NCBI GenBank assembly: GCA_001799635.1
Contig: MGTV01000008.1
Coordinates: 216,713 to 280,712, forward strand
Direction of reading: 5' to 3'
DNA from: Elusimicrobia bacterium GWA2_62_23
GTDB taxonomy: Bacteria > Elusimicrobiota > Elusimicrobia > Elusimicrobiales > UBA9959
DNA: 64,000 nucleotides
Both the position numbers and the translations under genes were made by a program. The notes under the pieces are model-generated. The model saw nothing but the letters and a program-made list of their open reading frames with translations, had not been told where the DNA came from and ran no database searches. Every line of letters begins with the position of its first letter. The stretch's first letter is position 1. Of the stretch, positions 58,971 to 64,000 are shown piece by piece.

Positions 58971-60200
58971 ATGAAACACGCCCAAAGAACAGGCCTGCTG
59001 CTGGTGATAGACGCCGTGGGGCTGTCCACGCTGGAGTACCTGCTGTCGAAGTATCCCGGCAAGGTGAAGCTCCCCAACCTGGCCCGCCTGGGCCTGGCCG
59101 GGCTGCTGCCGGCGCCCATGCGGTCGCGGCTGGGCGGCAAATACGGCGGCAAGGCCTACGCCGCCGCCGTAACGCAGGTCTCCTCCACCGCCGACAGCCT
59201 CGTGGGACACAGGGAGATGATGGGCGTGGTGGACCACCGCACCTACGACCTGTTCGACGACGGTTTTTCCCGCGACTACCTCGACGAACTGGAGCGCCGC
59301 ATAGGCCGTAAGACCTTCTTCAACAAGATGGCCGGCGGCATGGAGGCCATAGAGCTCAACGCCTCAGAGCACGAGCGCACGGGCAAGCCCATAGCCTACG
59401 CCAGTAAATGCGACCCGCTCATCCAGCTGGCCATGAACGAGGACGTGATCCCGGTGCGCGAGCAGCATAAGATCGCCGACACCGCTTTCGCCCTGGCCAT
59501 GGAGATGAAGATCCCCATAACGCGCGCCATCGCCCGTTCTTATGTGAAGAACGCGCAGGGGGAGATCATCCGCACCTCCAACCGCCACGACGCGGTGCTG
59601 CCCATAGGGCAGAAGACGCTGGTGGACGTGCTGCACGACGCCGCCGTGTGGACGGTGGCCGTGGGCAAGACCAGCGACCTGGTGAACACCTCCTACCACG
59701 CCAAGGTGAAGCTGAACAAGGAAGTCTTCATAGACCCCTCGCTGAAGCTGCGCTTCGTGCACCCGAAGAAGAAGGACACCAACCCGTTCTCCATCCAGGG
59801 CACCATCAACGCGCTGCAGGCGGCGCATTCGGTCTACCGGCCCAAGGGCACCTTCATCTTCACCAACCTGGTGGACACCGACAGCGTCTACGGCCATACG
59901 CGCGACGTTGCGGGCGCGCTGAAGTCCCTGGAGGAGATAGACCGCACGCTGCCGCTAATTGAAAAGAACCTGGCCAAGGGCGACCTGCTGGGCATCACCG
60001 CAGACCACGGCATGCTGCACCGCGAGGACTACGGCTATCACAACAACGAACCGCTGCCGTTCATAGCTTACCGCAAAGGCGCCGACCGCCGGCTGGGCGG
60101 CCTGAAGACCGGGACCATGCCTGGCCTGACCGACATCGGCAACGTCTTCGCGCAGTTCTTCGGCCTGGAGGGGGAGTACAGCAAGCTGGTCAAAAAATAG
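58971..60200 (+). CDS. Phosphopentomutase-like protein (DeoB family)
   Basis: 409 residues, alkaline phosphatase superfamily. LLVIDAVGLSTLEYL (first metal Asp), VSSTADSLVGHREMMGVV (equivalent to the K-D-T-T-T-G-H-W-E-M-G block of DeoB), NLVDTDSVYGHTRDVAGALKSLEEID, ITADHGMLHREDYGYHNNEPLPFIAY (metal Asp and His). The order and length (DeoB ~395-410) are those of phosphopentomutase, which interconverts ribose 1- and 5-phosphate. The phospho-Thr stretch is altered (ADSLVGH), so a related mutase or phosphatase role is possible. GGAGAACC before the ATG; TACAAT at 58933. Terminator follows. Confidence 0.8.
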   Translation: MKHAQRTGLLLVIDAVGLSTLEYLLSKYPGKVKLPNLARLGLAGLLPAPMRSRLGGKYGGKAYAAAVTQVSSTADSLVGHREMMGVVDHRTYDLFDDGFSRDYLDELERRIGRKTFFNKMAGGMEAIELNASEHERTGKPIAYASKCDPLIQLAMNEDVIPVREQHKIADTAFALAMEMKIPITRAIARSYVKNAQGEIIRTSNRHDAVLPIGQKTLVDVLHDAAVWTVAVGKTSDLVNTSYHAKVKLNKEVFIDPSLKLRFVHPKKKDTNPFSIQGTINALQAAHSVYRPKGTFIFTNLVDTDSVYGHTRDVAGALKSLEEIDRTLPLIEKNLAKGDLLGITADHGMLHREDYGYHNNEPLPFIAYRKGADRRLGGLKTGTMPGLTDIGNVFAQFFGLEGEYSKLVKK

Positions 60201-60218
60201 GCCGCGAAATAAAAGGAC

Positions 60219-60247
60219 AAGGCCGGGGAACTTCCCCGGCCTTTTTC
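60219..60247. terminator. Terminator between the DeoB-like and DUF4015 genes
   Basis: AAGGCCGGGGAA / TTCCCCGGCCTT with a single-base loop region, followed by TTTTTC; between convergent genes. Confidence 0.88.
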
Positions 60248-60261
60248 TTTGCGGCTGGCGC

Positions 60262-61383
60262 CTATTTGTAGGAGGGGTCCACGAAGGCCCGGTAGGCCTG
60301 CGGCGTGAGGGCGGCCCAGGTGTAGCGGTTGCCGGCGTTCCACAGCACCCAGCTGTTCAGGTGGTTAAGGCGCGTGGCCATGAGCTGGGCGCGCACTTCG
60401 GGCGCGCCGTAGGTCCAGCCCAGGGAGAAATCCTGCAGGTAGGGGCGCAGCTTGGCGTAATCCGCGCCCATGCGGCCCATGGCGTCCTTGAGGCCCCTGT
60501 TTATCACCTTGTAAGGGCTGGCGTTGGGGTTCTTCAGGTTATATTCGCCCGGCGCGTAATGCGACGGGTACATCATGGGATAGACGTAGTCCGCGCCTTG
60601 GGCCAGGGCGTTGATGTCCTGGCCTATGCCCATGTCGCCCTTCACGGTGGTGGTCAGGCCGAAGACGTCGGCGGAGATCTTCACCTTGTAGGGCGCGAGG
60701 CGCTTGCGGGCGTAATCCAGGAACTCTTTGAGATTGCGCGTGGACGTCTGGCGGTTGTGCGGCTTGGAGTAGCGGCACAGGGCCGTGTTGCCTTCGGACG
60801 GGTAGCGGATATAGTCGAACTGGATCTCTTCGAAGCCGAGCTTGGCCGCGCGCTCGGCGATGTCGAGGTTGTAGTCCCAGACTTCCCGGTTGTACGGGTC
60901 CACCCAGGTGGCGCCGTTGCGGCTGCGCCAGAGGTCGCCGTTGGGGGTGCGTACGGCGAGGTCTTTGCGGACCTTGGGCAGGATCTTGTCCTTGAAGACC
61001 ACGATGCGGGCCACGGTGTAGAGCCCGGCGCCCTTAAAATCCTTCAGCATGGCTTCCGGGTCGGTGATGGCCGGCGTATTGGAGCCCCAGAGGCGGGCTT
61101 TCTCCACGCCGGGGATATAGACCTTGCCGTCCGTTTCCTTGATGGCCACGACCACCGTGTTGATCACGGAATTGGAGATCTTCCTGAGCAGTTCTTTGCG
61201 GTTCCTGGCGGAGCCTGCGCCCCAGCAGGTGAGGTGGATGCCGCGGACCTGCCGGTCGGCGGCTACCAGTTCCCTTATAGTGGAGGTGGAAACCGGGGCT
61301 TTAAGGGTTTCCGTGGAGGCCTTTTGCGCGGCCGTAGCGGGAGCGCCCTGGAGAAGAAGTAAAAATAGCGCTGTATGTAGCAT
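60262..61383 (-). CDS. Putative glycoside hydrolase, DUF4015 family, exported
   Basis: 373 residues with a signal peptide (MLHTALFLLLLQGAPATA). The DUF4015 TIM-barrel pattern is visible: VRGIHLTCWGAGS, VVVAIKETDGKVY, YTVARIVVFKDKILPKVRKDLAV, WVDPYNREVWDYNLDIAERAAKLGFEEIQFDYIRYPSEG (two candidate catalytic acids), VKISADVFGLTT, YVYPMMYPSHYAPGEY and LQDFSLGW. Activity is not established for the family; it is distantly like GH13/GH66 barrels. The ATG lies 8 nt after TAAAAT (61397-61392) without ribosome binding site. Divergent from pullulanase, sharing its promoter bases. Confidence 0.85.
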   Translation of the reverse strand: MLHTALFLLLLQGAPATAAQKASTETLKAPVSTSTIRELVAADRQVRGIHLTCWGAGSARNRKELLRKISNSVINTVVVAIKETDGKVYIPGVEKARLWGSNTPAITDPEAMLKDFKGAGLYTVARIVVFKDKILPKVRKDLAVRTPNGDLWRSRNGATWVDPYNREVWDYNLDIAERAAKLGFEEIQFDYIRYPSEGNTALCRYSKPHNRQTSTRNLKEFLDYARKRLAPYKVKISADVFGLTTTVKGDMGIGQDINALAQGADYVYPMMYPSHYAPGEYNLKNPNASPYKVINRGLKDAMGRMGADYAKLRPYLQDFSLGWTYGAPEVRAQLMATRLNHLNSWVLWNAGNRYTWAALTPQAYRAFVDPSYK

Positions 61384-61401
61384 AGGCAGATATTTTACAA
61401 T
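61384..61401. promoter_or_regulatory. Overlapping divergent -10 boxes, DUF4015 gene and pulA
   Basis: On the minus strand TTG-TAAAAT (TAAAAT at 61397-61392) stands 8 nt before the ATG at 61383. On the plus strand TACAAT (61396-61401) overlaps it by two bases and gives pulA a leader of about 32 nt. Confidence 0.5.
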
Positions 61402-61439
61402 TTATGGCGAGAGTAAACCGAGACTTCGCGGGGTGAACC

Positions 61440-63923
61440 ATGAAACGCTTTATCTTCCTTTTGGGGGCCTTGTTTATGCCGCACCACCTTCTGGCTTCGG
61501 ACAAACTGCTGGTCCACTACAGCCGCCTGGCCGGCGATCACGCCGGTTGGAACCTCTGGACCTGGAACGACGAGGACCGCCAGCCGGGCTTCGACCTGCT
61601 CCCGGCCGGCAGGGACGCCTTCGGCGTGGTCTATGAACTGGACCTGGCCGCCTCCGGCCTGAAGGGTAAGCGCCTCGGGCTGCTGCCCCGCCGCGGCGAG
61701 TGGACCCAGAAGGACGCGCCCGACAGGCTGCTGGCTTCGGCGCAGCCGGGGCATGTCTACCTGCTGGAGGGGGACAAACAGATTTACTCCGCCCCGCCGG
61801 AGATCTCCACGGGGATCACCGGCGCTTACCTCGACAGTTCCGGGGAAGTTCGGGTTACCTTTACCCGGCCGCTCGGCAAGGCCTTCCTGGCGCGCCAGGC
61901 TTTCTACCTGACCCGCGGCGAGAACGCCTTTCACCCTCTCAAGGCAGAGCCGGTGGGCGGTGAGTATTCACGCGCCGCGCTGCTGGCCTTCGACAGCCTG
62001 GGCACCCCCGACTACAAAGGTCTTAACGCCGGGGCTTACAGGCTGCATTCCCGCGATTTCAAGCCGGTCCCGATGGCCCTCGGCGGGGCCGTTTACGGCG
62101 CCGATTTCCGGCCCCGGCAGGCCATGGGCCTCACCCGCTCCGGTGGTTCCGCCGTGCTGCGCATTTTCGCGCCGTACGCGGTGAAGGCCGAGGCGCTGAT
62201 CTACGGCGCCGGGCAGGCCAAGCCGCAGGCGCACGCCCTCGTGCCGCGCGAGGGCGGCGTCTGGGAGAAGGAGTTCTCCGAAACGCTGGAAGGCAAGTCC
62301 TACCGCCTGCGCGTGACGCAGGGCGGGAAGGTCTACGAGGGGCTGGACCCGTACGCACGCTGCGTCACCGCCGACGACGGCCGGGCGCTGGTCTTCGACG
62401 ACGCCACGCCGGTGGCCCCCGGGCCGCAATTCCCGCTCGCCGAGACCGTGATCTACGAAGTGCACCTCAGGGACCTTACGATGGACGCTTTTTCCGGGGT
62501 CAAGGCCAAGGGCAAATACCTGGGCGCCGCAGAGACCGGCACCCGCCACCCGTCGTTTTCGGAGATCTCCACCGGCCTGGACCATATAGCGGAGCTCGGC
62601 GTGAACGCGGTCCACATCCTGCCGTTCCAGGACTTCCAGAACGGCGACAGCACCACTACTTACGACTGGGGCTATATGCCGGTGAACTTCAATTCTCCGG
62701 AAGGTTCCTACGCCACCAACCCTTCCGACGCCTCGCGCGTGCGGGAGGCCAAACTGATGATAGACGCCTTCCACCGCAAGGGGCTCAAGGTCATCATGGA
62801 CGTGGTGTATAACCACACGGCGGAGACGCGCGACCGGGTCTATAATTTCAACGCCCTGGCGATGGATTACTATTACCGCCTGAACGCCGACGGGTCCTAT
62901 TCCAACGGCTCGGGCTGCGGCAACGAGTTCCGCACCGAGGCGCCCGTGGCCCGCAGGTTCCTTATAGACAGCCTGCTTTACTGGGTGAACGAATACAAGG
63001 TGGACGGGTTCCGGTTCGACCTGATGGGCCTGATAGACCTGGACGCGGTAGCCGAAGCGCTGCGCGAACTGCGCAGGGTGAAGCCGGATATCCTCGTGTA
63101 CGGCGAGCCGTGGACGGCCGGCCTGACCCCGACGCGGGGTGTGAAGAAGGGGAGCCAGCGGGGCAAGGGTTTTCCTGTCTTTAACGACCATTTCCGCGAC
63201 GCCATCAAGGGCAGCGTCTTCTCACTGGAGGACCTGGGCTACGTGCAGGCCGCCCGCAACCGGGACGCCGTGATGCGCGGCATCAGGGGCTCGGTGGACG
63301 ACTTTACCGACGGGCCGCTGGAAACGCTTAACTACGTTTCCTGCCACGACAACCACACGCTGTGGGACCGCATCGACCTTTCCCTGAAGGAAGAGACGCA
63401 GGAGAACAAGGAGCGCATGGCCCGCCTGGCCAACGCGCTGGTGCTTACCTCGCAGGGGGTGCCGTTCCTGCACGCCGGCGAGGAATTCCTGCGCACCAAG
63501 AAGGGGGAGGAGAACTCCTATAACCTGCCCGACGAGATCAACCGCCTGGACTGGTCCCGCAAGAAGGAAAAACTCGGCGTGTTCAACTATTACAAGGACC
63601 TCATCGCTCTGCGCCGGGAGCATCCGGCCTTCCGCCTGACCACGGCCGCGGCCGTGCGCGAGGACCTGAAGTTCTACGAGGAGCTCGGCCTCAAGGTGGA
63701 GCCGCCTGGTATCGCCTATCTGCTTTACGGCGACCGGGCCGGCGACAGCTGGGAGCGCATACTGGTGCTGGTGAATCCCGAAAAGACGCCCCGCTCCTTC
63801 GCCCTGCCGATGGGCAAGTGGACCCGCGTGTTCGACGCCGCGGGCCTGGTGCGCGAGCCCGCCGCGCCGGTCTCCGGCGCCTACGAGGCCCAGCCGCTGT
63901 CGCTGACGGTGCTGAAGCTTTAG
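61440..63923 (+). CDS. pulA: Secreted pullulanase, type I (GH13)
   Basis: 827 residues with signal peptide (MKRFIFLLGALFMPHHLLA). Residues about 20-125 form a CBM41-like starch-binding domain (LVHYSRLAGDHAGWNLWTWND). A CBM48-like domain is at about 220-325. The GH13 barrel has YDWGYMPVNFNSPEGSY (pullulanase region YNWGYxP), DVVYNHTAE, DGFRFDLMG (nucleophile Asp 527), YGEPW (acid Glu 556) and SCHDNHTLWD (Asp 637). It cuts alpha-1,6 bonds in pullulan, starch or glycogen outside the cytoplasm. A typical small C-terminal beta domain ends the chain. Confidence 0.92.
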   Translation: MKRFIFLLGALFMPHHLLASDKLLVHYSRLAGDHAGWNLWTWNDEDRQPGFDLLPAGRDAFGVVYELDLAASGLKGKRLGLLPRRGEWTQKDAPDRLLASAQPGHVYLLEGDKQIYSAPPEISTGITGAYLDSSGEVRVTFTRPLGKAFLARQAFYLTRGENAFHPLKAEPVGGEYSRAALLAFDSLGTPDYKGLNAGAYRLHSRDFKPVPMALGGAVYGADFRPRQAMGLTRSGGSAVLRIFAPYAVKAEALIYGAGQAKPQAHALVPREGGVWEKEFSETLEGKSYRLRVTQGGKVYEGLDPYARCVTADDGRALVFDDATPVAPGPQFPLAETVIYEVHLRDLTMDAFSGVKAKGKYLGAAETGTRHPSFSEISTGLDHIAELGVNAVHILPFQDFQNGDSTTTYDWGYMPVNFNSPEGSYATNPSDASRVREAKLMIDAFHRKGLKVIMDVVYNHTAETRDRVYNFNALAMDYYYRLNADGSYSNGSGCGNEFRTEAPVARRFLIDSLLYWVNEYKVDGFRFDLMGLIDLDAVAEALRELRRVKPDILVYGEPWTAGLTPTRGVKKGSQRGKGFPVFNDHFRDAIKGSVFSLEDLGYVQAARNRDAVMRGIRGSVDDFTDGPLETLNYVSCHDNHTLWDRIDLSLKEETQENKERMARLANALVLTSQGVPFLHAGEEFLRTKKGEENSYNLPDEINRLDWSRKKEKLGVFNYYKDLIALRREHPAFRLTTAAAVREDLKFYEELGLKVEPPGIAYLLYGDRAGDSWERILVLVNPEKTPRSFALPMGKWTRVFDAAGLVREPAAPVSGAYEAQPLSLTVLKL

Positions 63924-64000
63924 CAGGGCTGTCCCAAGAAAATCCGTTTAAAAAAGAGAACCCTCCGTTAATGGTAAGATGTTTTTGGTCTAGAAAAACG
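63924..64000. other. AT-rich intergenic end of the window; possible insertion-sequence edge
   Basis: After pulA the composition becomes AT-rich. GGGCTGTCCCAAGAAAATCC at 63927 resembles terminal repeats of some insertion sequences, and TGTTTTTGGTCTAGAAAAACG at the end contains a short inverted repeat (GTTTTT / AAAAAC). The window ends before any gene appears. Confidence 0.25.

Noticed and set aside
1..64000. CRISPR array, tRNA, rRNA or replication origin
   Set aside because: No regularly spaced repeats, no cloverleaf with TTCGA-type arm in intergenic gaps, no rRNA core sequences and no cluster of DnaA boxes were seen by eye.

Overview
This 64 kb window is GC-rich, almost fully coding bacterial chromosome. 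It looks like a diderm, probably anaerobic or H2-metabolising organism. The evidence is a FadL-type outer-membrane porin, MurB, signal peptidase I, many signal-peptide proteins, hydrogenase maturation proteins (HycI-like protease, HypA) and a FeoA-FeoB ferrous iron importer. Gene content (DUF4912 plus GH57 pairs, many secreted proteins of unknown function) and the frequent ATA isoleucine codon remind me of Elusimicrobiota. That placement is an inference I cannot test here. Genes are packed with ATGA, GTGA or TGATG overlaps. No rRNA, tRNA, CRISPR array or replication origin was recognised.

Layout. 1-2.8 kb: 3' end of a hydrogenase maturation protease, an NhaC antiporter, YbaB/EbfC and a secreted protein. 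2.8-8.2 kb: a long inverted-repeat element, then hypA, a MinD/Mrp-like ATPase and a membrane histidine kinase. These are followed by three small membrane proteins of lycopene-cyclase type and a second, paralogous kinase. 8.2-12.2 kb: a FadL-like porin, then a cobalamin riboswitch controlling btuF-btuC-btuD. 12.2-14.6 kb: a secreted ComEC-like metallo-beta-lactamase-fold protein and a phospholipase D-like protein, divergent. 14.7-19.8 kb: DUF4912 and two GH57 glucan enzymes, the latter separated by a 114-bp inverted-repeat element. 19.8-25.5 kb (minus strand): DtxR-like regulator, FeoAB, MFS carrier, CyuA/UPF0597 and an unknown protein coupled to it. 25.6-31.7 kb: a beta-hydroxyacid dehydrogenase with RluE, an RNase D, a REP-associated tyrosine transposase whose ends match the 114-bp element, YgiQ and a secreted barrel-like protein. 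31.7-41 kb: structured leader, ornithine aminotransferase, EamA exporter, MurB and a 1980-residue alpha-2-macroglobulin. 41-50.8 kb: envelope proteins, a GT4 glycosyltransferase, a WD40 propeller, a CNT nucleoside transporter, a VWA/NagZ-like/signal peptidase operon and ApbE. 50.8-64 kb: short asparaginase-like protein, M18 aminopeptidase, MFS carrier, RluA-type synthase, a two-thioredoxin-fold oxidoreductase with a DUF2892 protein, an M1-M28-PDZ fusion protease, a DeoB-like phosphopentomutase, a DUF4015 putative glycoside hydrolase and a secreted pullulanase.

Functional themes. Alpha-glucan handling: DUF4912, two GH57 enzymes and pullulanase. Iron and cobalamin uptake. Hydrogenase nickel maturation lying next to redox-type kinases. 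Nucleoside uptake and pentose phosphate conversion. Envelope protein and peptidoglycan turnover.

The most unusual features are: (i) the kinase / lycopene-cyclase-like triad / kinase cassette; (ii) a transposase-plus-miniature element family whose inverted repeat supplies stop codons to neighbouring genes; (iii) many genes whose -10 box lies 5-9 nt before the start codon with no ribosome binding site, implying leaderless mRNAs, often with overlapping divergent -10 boxes; and (iv) terminators whose U-tract runs straight into the next start codon, including the cobalamin riboswitch.
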